DNA from: Dipteronia dyeriana
Lineage: Eukaryota; Streptophyta; Magnoliopsida; Sapindales; Sapindaceae
Length of the DNA stretch: 64,000 bases
Assembly (NCBI GenBank): GCA_032871835.1
Contig: CM065299.1
Coordinates: 42,730,706-42,794,705 of the forward strand
Direction: 5' to 3'
Positions 44,816-55,899 of this stretch are shown here, in pieces. How positions within the stretch are numbered: position 1 is the first letter of the stretch; each line of letters begins with the position of its first letter. Made by a program: the position numbers and the translations under genes. Below the pieces are notes generated by a model. That model did not search any database and was not told the origin of the DNA. It was given only the letters and a program-made list of their open reading frames with translations.

Positions 44816-45930
44816 TAGATCGTGGAGGATTTTTATGCTAGCCTAGTGCCAGATCACCTTCAGCGCCACTCAATAATGTTGGTGAGAGGATTTGAGGTGA
44901 GCTTGTCTATTGATGACCTCAATGAATACTACAACACCTTGCTTGCACACAGTCAAGAGGGATCAAGCAGAATGAGGGATAGTGTGACCTGGAATGACAT
45001 CATTGTCAAGCAGAATGTAGAGTTCATAAACCAGCTGGTGATCCAACCGATGGACTTCTTGATAGCTCCTGCTTTCCACATCAAGCACAACAATCTTGAG
45101 CTCGAACAAGGCTTGTAGAATATCTTCATTTCCCGTTCCCTCTAACTGAGGACACAAAGGTCCTTAATACTTTTTAAGGTGGCCATGATCCTATATTACA
45201 TCAAACAAAAAAACCAATCAATATGGGCTCACTCATCACATGGGAGATAGTGCAAGTGGGGCGTATGAGGGTAGAAATATAGCCACTCATTTTCCCTTGC
45301 CTCATCATCTACATGTGCAAGAGAGTAAGATTTGAATTTGAAGATGTATAGTTGGAATGGCCAAAGAATAATGTTAGTATGACCACATAGACCAGTTTGC
45401 TTTTTTAAAAAGGACCTCACAAGTGGTAAGAGGAGAATAGGAATGAAGAAAAAGGAAATAGGAACAAAATCCAACAGATCACAATAGATGGAGCCAAAGG
45501 ACATGGTCATTGAGCATGAGTAGTACGGATTAGATCAAGAAGTTCCTCATCGGTTACAGGTGATCAGGGTGCAATGTCATGGCAGACCCTAGTTTCCGAG
45601 ATGGCAAGCCTCCAGACTTTCTTAAACATATTAAACTCTGAATACGCTGAGTTCTAGGTGAAAAATGTAACAAATATGGATGATCTATTGTCCAACATCA
45701 CTAGCCTGAGAAATGAGCTAAAGGTTATCCTGTAAGAGAGGAAAGGCGAGAGGTCCACCATATCCACTTTCCCTGCTAGAGACCAATGATCGACCCATAT
45801 GCTATAGAGCTTAGAGCGGCATAGGAGATATCCAAAGAAGAAGCAGGAGAGAGAGCCAGTGCAGAGAGAGATCTGAAGGGCAAGGGTCTGTAGAGGGATG
45901 AATTGGTAGAGTCCTCAGACGATGAGTGAT
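44816..45930 (+). pseudogene. env-like ORF fragment of an Athila-like (family X) element
   Basis: The open part (44,822-45,118) reads DFYASLVPDHLQRHSIMLVR, then VTWNDIIVKQNVEFINQLVI. Past the TAG (expected Trp) the frame goes on with VAMILYYIKQKNQSIWAHSS in another phase. This order resembles the env-like/'plant transposon protein' ORF of Athila elements. Further on (45,560-45,760) a coiled-coil-like stretch reads MASLQTFLNILNSEYAEF and LLSNITSLRNELKVIL. It is broken by several stops and shifts. Its 5' end is cut by the Y LTR tail. The X non-coding 3' region follows directly. Confidence 0.55.
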
Positions 45931-47640
45931 TTTCAACAACATTGCTTGCTTGCATTACTTAGCTTTAGTACTTTTCTGCATTCAGGATTGTTACTATTAC
46001 TCTTAGTATTCTCTTTCAGGGCTGTCATTTTATTTTTATTTTTATTTTTTGTAGATTAGTTGATGGTGAATGACTATTTTGAATGATTTTGGATTTTATG
46101 AGTTTGAGAGTATTCATAGTTTGAGATATTTGAGTGAATGTTAACCCTAGTGATTAAGATTGTGCTTCAAGGTTAGGTTCCTCATCTCTTAGAATAGACA
46201 CCCAGGCCGCTTGCAAGTATTGGAAGTTCGAGCAAGCTAAGAGTGCTCATAAAAATGGCGGGAACCTATTCAAGTTGCGGACAAATGAACAATTGTATTG
46301 TTTTATCTTTCTATAATTCTATCTCAACTTCAATATTTATGCACTTTATCTCTAAATCTTTGTTTATGCAACTGGGACGGTTGTGAATATTTCATTGAAT
46401 ATCAATTTTGGGTTGTTGATGTGAATATTTGAGAATGGAAACTTGTGAATGTGTTATAAATTTTTTGTTTCCGCAATTTTGTGCTTTTTGACTAAGTCAT
46501 TTTTTTTTTGGATGAGCCAAAGGCTCTTATGGATATGCAAAGGATTAACATGTTTATATTGATATAGCCCAACATGGTTTGGGGGTTTTGAATCACGCAT
46601 ATATATCATGTATAGAAATTTGAGCATATAATAGGAATTGGTTTGAGGGATGTTTCACCTCTTTGCCATCAATTTAGAATGAGAATGCTTGATGTAAATT
46701 TTGTTTTCCTAACTGGGATGCATGTTATTCATTTATATTGTATCATATTGTCGTATATTATGTTGAGCCATGTTGAGTCTTTTAATGTTGTTGGGCATTA
46801 CTGGTATATGATTAGTGCCTATGTTGTTTATTTATTTAGAGTCATGTTAGGTGTGTACCGTTAGGCTGAACTGTATAGTCTTTAACTTTGCGGACAATGT
46901 TGAGTTTTGGTTTGCGGGTGTAGATGCCTTGATTGAGTCATCTTTTCTTTGTTTATAGTCAATTTTGGTCCAAAATTTTGGATTTTTGGATTTTGTCACA
47001 ATGGCCAAAATATTTGAGCTTTCACTAGCTTGGATGTGATGCATTGAGCGTGTGCTTTTAGCAAGTTTATAGATGCATTGTGAGCTTGTGTAACAAATCT
47101 TTGTCACTTGTGGTTTATACTTGCATTGTCATTGGCTCTCCCATTTTTTTTGTGCTTGAGTTAAGGGGACTCGGTGCCCATACGTCTTGTTCTAATAGTG
47201 GAGGCACCCATGAGTTCACAAACACAAGCCTGTAAAAAGCGTAATTGAGTGTACATTTTGTTCTATTCTTTAAACACTCTTCTCATCAAAATTGTTACAT
47301 ACCGTAGGGTATACATTTCATATATTTGTGGATTACTTGATGGATGTATTCATTCCTTTGAAAGACTAATTGTGGAAATGATCTTAGACAATGAGCACAT
47401 TTAACTACTTTAAAAGCCCAAACACATTCCTATGTCCCTTTGTGATCTCCAAAGCCAATTTTACGGTCAAACACTTACCTTCTTCATTTGGAACCATAAA
47501 TTAACCATATAACCGTAAGCCAAACACAAGCCAACCCTTTTGAATTTCCAATCATGCAAGGGTGTGTGTGTTGTGTGGTTGATAGGTAAGTAGCTCTCAT
47601 ATGTAAGAAAAACATGTACTTAGGCAATATAATAATGTGC
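45931..47640 (+). mobile_element. Family X internal 3' non-coding region, third copy
   Basis: It aligns in order with 11,000-13,020 and 26,640-26,950: 'gatgagccaaaggctc', 'tatgattagtgcctatg', 'ggacaatgttgagttttgg' (hairpin decayed), 'gagttcacaaacacaagcct', 'cttgatggatgtattcattc'. No coding frame is visible. It fades into microsatellite-rich sequence before reaching an LTR. Confidence 0.55.
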
Positions 47641-47764
47641 AAGTATAGGCTCAAAATGTAAAAGTGTCAAAATTGTACTTCGAGCCAAATTGTAAGAACT
47701 TCATATGTATGAGTGCCAAAAAAAAAATCAAAAGAAAACAAAATAATAAATATTATATATATGA

Positions 47765-47814
47765 TATATATATATATATATTTTAAAAAGGTGTGCGTGA
47801 GTACACACACAACA

Positions 47815-47859
<45 letters not shown>
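47765..47859. repeat. AT microsatellites flanking a short unique spacer
   Basis: (TA)n runs at 47,765-47,781 and 47,819-47,859 are separated by 'ttttaaaaaggtgtgcgtgagtacacac'-type sequence. The open frames across them are low-complexity artefacts. Confidence 0.85.
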
Positions 47860-47861
<2 letters not shown>

Positions 47862-48112
47862 ACAAAAGACAAATGCTAAGCTTTTTTTTTGTTTTTTGTC
47901 AAACACGTTAAAAGGAAAAGTTTGTTTTTCTTTTGTTTTGAAAACGGTGTGTGAGATATCAAATCACACACTTGATTATATGCAATGGCTTTGATATATT
48001 CAAGTAAGTGTGCATGAGTTATTGTGTGCAAGTGTTTGCATGAGTTATTGTGTGCAAGTGTGTGCATGAAATAACACCAAAAAGAGAGAAAAAGTTTTGT
48101 GTACAAGTGTTG

Positions 48113-48481
48113 TGCACTAATTTAAAGAAAGAGTTTCTTATTCTTTTCTCTTCAACATTTTCCTAAGATCCTTGATCCGTGACGTGCCCACACGTAGTTA
48201 CCAGTCCCGGGATACAGCGAAGAAGATCAGTGGTACAGACCAGGAGCAAATCGAAAAGTGAAGGAGCCTCCAAATGTTTGTATGGTTCTATTTTTTTATT
48301 ATTATTATTGATTACAATTTCCTATATTTACATATATATTTATTAGTGTAATAATTTTTATATGTATTTGTTCCGAAAATAATTACGATCACAAGTTCAC
48401 TGGTCCTAGATACAGATTACGATCTGTATAAATTTTTAAAAACCCATTTCCGCTGCGTGACTGGTGAACCGGGTTCCAACA
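48113..48481 (+). mobile_element. Copia-type LTR 3' fragment
   Basis: It contains 'cacgtagttaccagtcccggga', 'gttccgaaaataattacg' and ends 'aacccatttccgctgcgtga...ccgggttccaaca'. 'TTTCCGCTGCG...CCAACA' is the usual end of many plant copia LTRs. It directly abuts coding sequence of the Y polyprotein, so it either inserted there or was joined by deletion. The left end is uncertain. Confidence 0.4.
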
Positions 48482-48625
48482 AACGTGACGATAACTAAGA
48501 TCGTGTCAGCAGAAAATATAGGGGATCCCTTCATAAAGGATCTTCCATAAAATAGTTTTTTATGGGCACCTATAGAATATGGGGATAAGATAAATGACAT
48601 ATTTGCTATAGAGCAAGTGAGTGAT
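48482..48625 (+). pseudogene. C-terminal end of the family Y copia polyprotein plus polypurine tract
   Basis: The frame reads VTITKIVSAENIGDPFIKDL, the conserved copia RNase H end (compare S-A-x-N-x-A-D-P-x-T-K-x-L), then a stop. It ends with 'gagcaagtgagtgat' immediately before the LTR, a decayed form of the common copia AAGTGGGAGAT tract. This identifies family Y as Ty1/copia and the next LTR as a 3' LTR. Confidence 0.7.
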
Positions 48626-50327
48626 TGTTATGATTATACTCAATAGCAATGGGGTAATAATGTATTTGATAATCTTTTTCATATTAATAAAGTGATTTCT
48701 AGTTTAACAAATCTTATAGCATTTATAGTTTAATTATTGTAATTGTCAAAAGTAAATAATCAAAAGGTCAAAAGACTATGAGAAAAGAAGAATTGTCCGT
48801 ACATCTAGATATGTATGAGGTAGACACTATTTTTTAGTTAATCTAGAATAATATTCACAACTTAAGATAAATGTTAGTCTCATTTATCTTGTCAAAGTTG
48901 TAGATTCTTTTTCTAGCATTTGAGTGGGATCAAATGTGTTATAATGAGTCTAAAATCATCAAAGTGTGGTATCTTTGGGCAAAAGAATCTAGTGCACTGC
49001 GTGCATTAAATAAGATCACAGTGAAATACCTTATCCAGAACCATAAATGGATAAAAATTTTCACTTGAAGACAACATGAGAGTCTATCTGACTCCTGAGA
49101 TAAATGATGGACTTATGGTTGCAAGTGTTATCATTTAAGCTATCAATGAGTATAATTCTAAAGAATAGTATATCCTCGATTGTTTGGTGATATTAATTTG
49201 TTAATCAATAGAGGACTTCGTTTATAGATATGGACATCGTGGTTCCATTTATTAAATGTGAGTAGAATATCATCATATGAATGTTTGAGGTATTGGATAT
49301 TAAATCTTAACGTTAAGTTTTCAATAGTGTCTATTGAAATATGGCTTCTGGACAAATCAAAATATCCAAGTTCAAAATGTGGTCATATGAGTAAATATTG
49401 TAACTAGGAGAGCTATAGGTTGTCTATAAGCTCTTGGCGAATACTGGTATTCTTCACGAGGATACACTTTCTCCATTAAGATTGTCTAGTGTATGAATGA
49501 GGAATATTAATTTATTCTATCTTTATTTAAGACTTCAATTTTAGTTATTTAGTGGGGTGATATAAAATTAATAGATCGGACCTAAGTGAATCATTTGTTA
49601 ATTGTGATTAGGTTATGTCCATTGGAGCTTAAATTTAGATAGCCCGTTAAGATCCTCAATCCACACGAACTTGCATGGATCACTTGATGTATTCTATCGG
49701 ACCAATATATGGGTCCATATATAATTGTGGCAAGGCATGTGGACTTGTTTCTTTTAGTAAGATTGGGTTTACTTCACAAATGGACATTTTATTAAAGTCC
49801 ACTGGATTTAATAAAATGTAAAAAAACAATATTTGGCACATGTTATATAGCTTGGGCGGCAATGGCCAATATAATAGCCTTATATATTATTTTTTTTATT
49901 ATAATTTAATTAAATGGAAATTAATTATATTATTTATTAATTAATTGTTTAATTAAAAGTAAAAAAAAATCCTAGTTGGAGAAGGTCTCCAAGAGTCATA
50001 TTATTGTTGGTAATATGATAAGTATCAAATACTATATTTGATCAGTATATAAATAAAAGGAATTTATTTATGTAGTCAAATTAGGAAGTATTTGATTTCT
50101 ATCAAAACTCTAATTGAGAATAGGTCAAATTAGGAAATTTTGATATAGTCACAATTTAATTTATATTCAATAATTGGTTATTGAATAAATACACTTTTGA
50201 GTTAGATTTAGGAGTCTTGGTGTGGAAAAAAATTCATCTTTGAAAAGGATTCTTGGTCACCAAGTAAATCCTCCTAGAGGTAGGATTCTTGCCTACCAAA
50301 TAAATCCTCCTAAAGAGAGGATTTGCT

Positions 50328-50400
<73 letters not shown>

Positions 50401-50991
50401 CTATAAAGGAATTTGGCCAAGCTAATAATTCAATACTCTAGAATTCGGCCAAGGCTTGTTGGTGACTTGAGATAGGTTTTTTTTTCTTATATAGTTAAAA
50501 ATAAAAATCTTTATCCAAGCATTGTGTGTAGAATTCGGCCAAGGAGAAGAGAAAAGGGGAACGTTTTTGTTTTCGATAGTACACTATTATCCTTTACATC
50601 AAAAGGGTTTTATGCACAAAAATTGAATCAGGTTCACGCGAGCTTCAATTAAGTAAATTGATAATTCACAGGTGACCAACCGTTCTTGCGTTTTCTCTAG
50701 GAGGTTTATTGTGACTAACAAAAGAAAAAGATTTTATTTGTTTCCATCCTCAGGTATACATTTCAAAGAAAAGGGAGCCCACACTTCTACATGATTCATG
50801 TTCGTGATTTTATTGGATGATCTTACGAATTCAATTCGGCACAACTTCAATCGTCGCGAGAAAAAGGTACGATACTTTTAATATATGTCGATTAATCTAG
50901 AATTATGGTTCTTTCTTTTAAAGGAAAAATTTTAAAACATACTCAACCCTCTTTTTACGTTTCCACCGCGTTTTGCTATATTTTCCCTACA
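48626..50991 (+). mobile_element. Family Y 3' LTR
   Basis: A 2,366-bp LTR, TGTTATGATTATACTC ... TTTTCCCTACA, with intact TG and CA. It lies after the polyprotein end and tract at 48,482-48,625. It carries a compound (CA)n(TA)n microsatellite at 50,328-50,398 absent from the other copies. Immediately to the right lies the RNase H of a different copia element. Confidence 0.8.
50328..50398. repeat. Compound (CA)n(TA)n microsatellite
   Basis: CA repeats with one interruption (50,328-50,369) run directly into TA repeats (to 50,398), inside the Y LTR. Confidence 0.9.
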
Positions 50992-51120
50992 ACTTGAACA
51001 TTTTGGCACAAACGATCAACTAGCGGATCCATTTACAAAGCCCTTAGACTCAACAAGATTCAAGTCACTTAGTAGACCTATTAGGATTTGTCATATACCT
51101 TGATAACTTTTTTGGTAGTT
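50992..51120 (+). pseudogene. C-terminal RNase H end of a second copia element
   Basis: The frame from 50,994 reads LEHFGTNDQLADPFTKPLDS then TRFKSLSRPIRICHIP before a stop. D-Q-L-A-D-x-F-T-K-P-L is a strong copia signature. The 5' part is cut off by the Y LTR, so Y inserted into this older element. The following 51,121-51,298 shows nothing recognisable. Confidence 0.75.
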
Positions 51121-51298
51121 GACCCCATGTGGGCAACTCAAGCAAAGAGAGCAACTTTGAATTCTTGTCACATGTAAAAACTTGATCAACTTTATTCTTC
51201 TTCATAAATTGCTTGAGAATATCACGTGCACATATATGCTTATACGGTATTTTTTTAGTCGATAAGTCTGAAAGTTTGCTTTGGTTTGTAATCCATGT

Positions 51299-52321
51299 TG
51301 ATCGTGCCAAAAGTGTTTTATATTTTGGCTCTCAATTCCATTTCCTTTGTCTTGTTTTTGTGTGTTTTTATGTATCTTATGGCTCTTTTGATACGTTTAT
51401 TGGCAATTTGGTGCATTTCGGAAGAAAATATGGAAAGCGTGGAATTGTGCAGAAAACGGGCCAAATCGATGAAGTAAAGCATCATTACGCTGGTACTGCG
51501 CAGGTCCCTACCCGCACACTGCCCACGTAACGAGAGATAGAAATTGAAGAATGATAACTGCGCACTACCAATGCACAACCCAAGCACATGAACAAACCAG
51601 AGAGGAAATTAAAAGCATCAGGTCATTGCATGGGTGCTGCATGAGTTTCTACCCGTACTATACCCACACATTTCACGTGTCATAATCAACCACATCATCA
51701 TTTTCTGACCAAATTTTTGAAACCCTATATATACTTCCATTTCTTATTTCAAAACCTTTTTCCACTTTTCTGGCCATGAATTTACTCTTCTATATCTATG
51801 TTTTCTCTCCCTTACATCAATAACCACTAACCATAGATCTAGGGATCTTTCCACACCAAATCCTTATAGGGAAAATCACACAACGGAAGCGTGAAATTAG
51901 GGTTTGATATATTTAATTTTTTTTTCCTTTTTAATAACAAGAACCTTAACCCTAGATTAATTGATGTTTATAAAAAGTATCGTACCTTTTTTTTGTGACG
52001 ATTGAACTAGGGTCGAATTGAATACGCAAGATCTTCCCATCCAATCACCTAGGAGTGTGGGCTCCCTTTCTTTAAATTGTATACCTGAGGATGGAAACAA
52101 ACAAAATCTTCTTATTTGTTAGTCACAATAATCCTCCAAGAGAAAAACCAAGAACGTCCGGTCACTTGTGAATTATCAATCAATTTGATTGAAATTCGCG
52201 TGAACCTTGATTCGATGTTGTACACAAAACCCTGTTGATGCAAAGGATACTAATGTACTATCGAAAAAACGTTCCCTCTATTCTCTATGCCTGACCGAAT
52301 TCTTCACACAATGAGTTGAAC

Positions 52322-52356
<35 letters not shown>

Positions 52357-55051
52357 CAATAAAAAACAAATGAAAAACAACTTCTCACACCAAAAATTTA
52401 TTCTTGGTCGAATTTAATAGGTATTATATATGGGAGACTAAATCCTCTCCTAAGAAGGATTTACTTGGTGGACAAGAATCCTTTCCTTAGGTGGATTTAC
52501 TTGGTGACCAAAAATCCTTTTCAAATAAGAATTCTTTTCTACACCAAGACTCTTAATCCAACTCATTAGTGTATTTGTGACCATATTAAAGACTTCCTAA
52601 TTTGATTAGATAAATAATTCCTTTTATTTATCTACTTATCAAATATAGTCTTTAATATTAATTATACTACCAACAATAGTATAATATTAGGAGACCTTCT
52701 CCAATTAGGAAAAATATTTTGACCTTAATTAAATAATTAATTAATCAACAAATTAATTTATTTCCATTTAATTAAATAATAAAATAAAAAATAATATATT
52801 AGGCTTTTATATATTAGCCTTGCCACCCATGACATTATATAGGAATATATATTATTTTTCTTAATAAATTAAATCCGTTGGACCTTAATAAGAAGTCCAC
52901 ATGTGAACTAGACCCATTCTTACAGAAAGAAACAAGTCCACATGCCTTATTACAATTTTAGATGGACCCCTAAATTGGTCCGGTAGAATATATCAAGTGA
53001 TCCATGCAAGTTCGTGTGGATTGGGGATCTTGGCAGGCTATCTAAATTGAAGCTCCAATAGACATAACCTAATCACAATCAACAAGCGATTCACTTAGCT
53101 CCAATCTATTAATTATAGTTCATTCCACTGAAGAACTATAATGAACTCTTAAATAAATATAGATTAAGTTAATATTTCTCATTTATACCCTAGACAACCA
53201 TAATGGAGAAAGTGTATCCTCTTGAAGAATACCAGTAATCTCCAAGAGCTCATAGACCGCCTATAGCTCTCCAAGTTGCCATATTTACTCATATGACAAC
53301 ATTTTGAACTTGGATATTTGGACTTGCCCAGAAGCCATGTTTCAGTAAACAATAATGAAAACTTAACGTTAAGATTTAATATCCAATACCTTAAAACATT
53401 CATATGATGATATTCTACTCTCATTTAATAAATGGAGCCACGATGTCTATATCTATAAATGAAGTCCTCTATCGAGGATAGACTATGTTATATAATCGTA
53501 CTCATTGATAGCTCAAATGATAACACTTGCAACCATAAGTCCATCATTTATCTCAGGATTGAGATAGACTCTCTTATTGTCTTGAAGTGACATTTTTTAT
53601 CCATTGACGGTTCTAATTAAAGTATTTCACTGTGATCCAATTCAATGCACCTAGTACACTGGATTCTTTTGCCTAAGGATACCACACTTTGATGATCTTA
53701 GACTCATCATAACACATTTGATCTCACTCAATTGCTAGCAAAAGAATCTACAACTTTGACAAGATAAAGACGCCCAACCTTTATCTTAAGTTGTGAATAT
53801 TATTCAAAACTATCTAAAGAATTGTGTCTACCTCATACATATCTAGATGTATGAATAATTCTTCTTTTCTCATATTCTTTTGACCTTATGATTATTTGCT
53901 TTTGAAAATTATAATAATTAAACTATAAATACTATAAGATTTATTAAACTAGAAATCACTTTATTTATATGAAAAGATTGTCAAATACATTATTATACTC
54001 TTGCTATCGAGCATAATCCCAACAATCCTAACCTTCTTACATCATCTTTATCGTTTTCTACTTAAGGCTACTAGGAGATTGGAATCAAGCTTCAAGAAAG
54101 GAGGAGTTTCTCTACATAGGTCTTCTCTATCAATTGTCTCTTATCTTTTATTTTGTATATAGTATGAGTAGCTAAACCCAAAGTGGGAATTATGTAATTG
54201 AATATGAATATATGGGTTTCCACCATATTTTGATTTGATTAATATTATTCCATTTATTGTGCTTAATTGTGTTTAATTGTCTATTGAATTAATTAGGCAC
54301 TCCAACTCTTGATTCTTGTTGATTGATTGAACTTATTTGAGTAATTATACTTTAATTAAAATCTGTGTGAAGAGGGTAGACAATCCAACTACTATATCAC
54401 TTACTAGTTGAATTTGTTCTTTCATATATTTAATACTCTAACTCTCAACTCATTGTAGAAGTTGAATTGTGGTTTCTCCGTGAGCCAAGTAGGCACTCAA
54501 ACTCTTGGTTTGCATTAGTTATCAATTTGTGTTTTTAACCAGCCACATCTAAGGTTTTTAAACAATCTCACTTGAATTGGAAGGAACATGTTTTGAGTAC
54601 TCCAATCCAACGTATCCCGGCTAGGTGAAAATGGTGGATTGTGAGCACTCCAATCCAAGCCATCCCGACCACCTCACATCTATCCAAAGCAAGAGTGAAA
54701 GAGGTAGATTGTGAGCACTCCATTCCATTCAATCCTGGAAAATCAAGTTAGGAAGATAACCGTAATTAATCAAATTGGTTCTTAAAGAATGGATTGCCCA
54801 CTATTTGTGTTTGATTGCGTTGACTCCCACATTCACATCTCTTATCTTATCTTACCATTTCACATTCTTGCTAACTTAGTTGCATTTAGTATAATTTAGT
54901 TTAATTTCATATTAGTGTTAACTTTTCAACCCAACCATTTATATTTACTTTTCATGTTTTATTTTAGTTTAATAGTAGTTAACTAGTTTTAACAATTTAA
55001 TTTTCCTTTCCTTGTGGAAGATGCCCGATTTGTCATTGTACTAGTTAATAA
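51299..55051 (+). mobile_element. Family X LTR, interrupted by a reverse Y solo LTR
   Basis: It starts TGATCGTGCCAAAAGTG and aligns with the reverse X LTR (4,331 leftward) through 'tcttatggctcttttgata' and, past the insertion, 'caagcttcaagaaagg', 'aggtcttctctatc' and 'atgagtagctaaaccc'. Without the insertion it is about 1.59 kb. The right end is set by a tRNA-Asp-like primer site at 55,057. CATGT occurs at 51,294-51,298 and again at 55,127-55,131 after a 'cca', which would suit a solo LTR ending there, but the primer-site reading fits better. Confidence 0.6.
51865..54024 (-). mobile_element. Solo LTR of copia family Y, reverse, with ATCCT target duplications
   Basis: A 2,160-bp reverse copy: it starts 'tatagggaaaatcacacaacgg' and ends 'gagcataatcccaaca', flanked by ATCCT at 51,860-51,864 and 54,025-54,029. 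On the minus strand its 3' terminus has CA decayed to TA. An (AT)n run lies at 52,325-52,355. It splits the family X LTR. Confidence 0.88.
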
Positions 55052-55056
55052 ACTTT

Positions 55057-55073
55057 TTGAGGCATTGTTGTAG
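55057..55073 (+). other. Decayed tRNA-Asp-type primer site after the X LTR
   Basis: 'ttgaggcattgttgtag', preceded by 'acttt', aligns with TTGGCGCCGTTGCCGGGG with one gap and mainly G-to-A and C-to-T changes. It supports calling family X Athila-like and fixing the LTR end near 55,051. Confidence 0.4.
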
Positions 55074-55613
55074 TTTTTGTAAATATTTTTTATGGACATT
55101 TTCAAACGACAAAAATGTCCACGCCACATGTCACTTTAATGTTCAAAAATGCATTTTTGGACTAGAAGAATTGATTGGGAAGTACTCCTGAATGTCCTAT
55201 AATTTATCTCCATGACATGAAATTTATTTTTATGACATGCTTACAATGATATTTATGAAATGTTCTTGATTGCACTAACTTGAATGCAAATGCGTGGAAG
55301 CAAATGAGATGACTAAACTCAACTAGGATCTAGTATCCATTCAATCAATAAGGAATTTATATCCAAATTAGTCTCTCTTCTTAATGATTTGAACAAGACA
55401 AAGATCAAAAAGGATTTCATATCCATTCATTTAATAAGGATGCTTCTTCCATGTCTTATTTGGTCTTTAAGGGTTGATATAGTTGCTTGTATGTTACAAA
55501 TGCTTTTTGAAAAACTATATCTTATTTGTTTATGACAAAAAGGGTACGAATTAGTTTGAATTCTTTTGGAAATTCTTTTGATGTTTTTTTGCCAAATACC
55601 AATTCTTGGTCTA
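55074..55613. other. Unassigned sequence between X leader and copy C
   Basis: AT-rich, no protein-like frame. 'ggatttcatatccattcat' and 'ggaatttatatccaaattag' are mild short repeats. It may be family X leader. Confidence 0.3.
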
Positions 55614-55863
55614 TTGAAAATACAAACACGGGTAATTTGCCTAAAGCTAACCTAGGGGTGTGAATAGGTTTTAATTCCTTCTTCGATCCCTTGAAGCAAA
55701 CTAAAGTTTGTTTCTCTAGATAGTTTGTATCACAATCTATTAAGAATATAAAAGCATACATAGACCTTTGAAAGACATATTCTATCAGCCAAAATCAATA
55801 AAGTCTATGATATGAATGTGAAAAGATTCCACTAAAACATAAGTTATTAAGCAATTGTACTCG

Positions 55864-55899
<36 letters not shown>

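Noticed and set aside
47667..47906. Open frame rich in Tyr-Ile repeats
   Set aside because: It is a translation of (TA)n microsatellites.
51294..55131. CATGT pair as target duplications of an X solo LTR
   Set aside because: A decayed tRNA-Asp primer site at 55,057 lies before the second CATGT, so the LTR more likely ends near 55,051; a 5-base match within this range can occur by chance.
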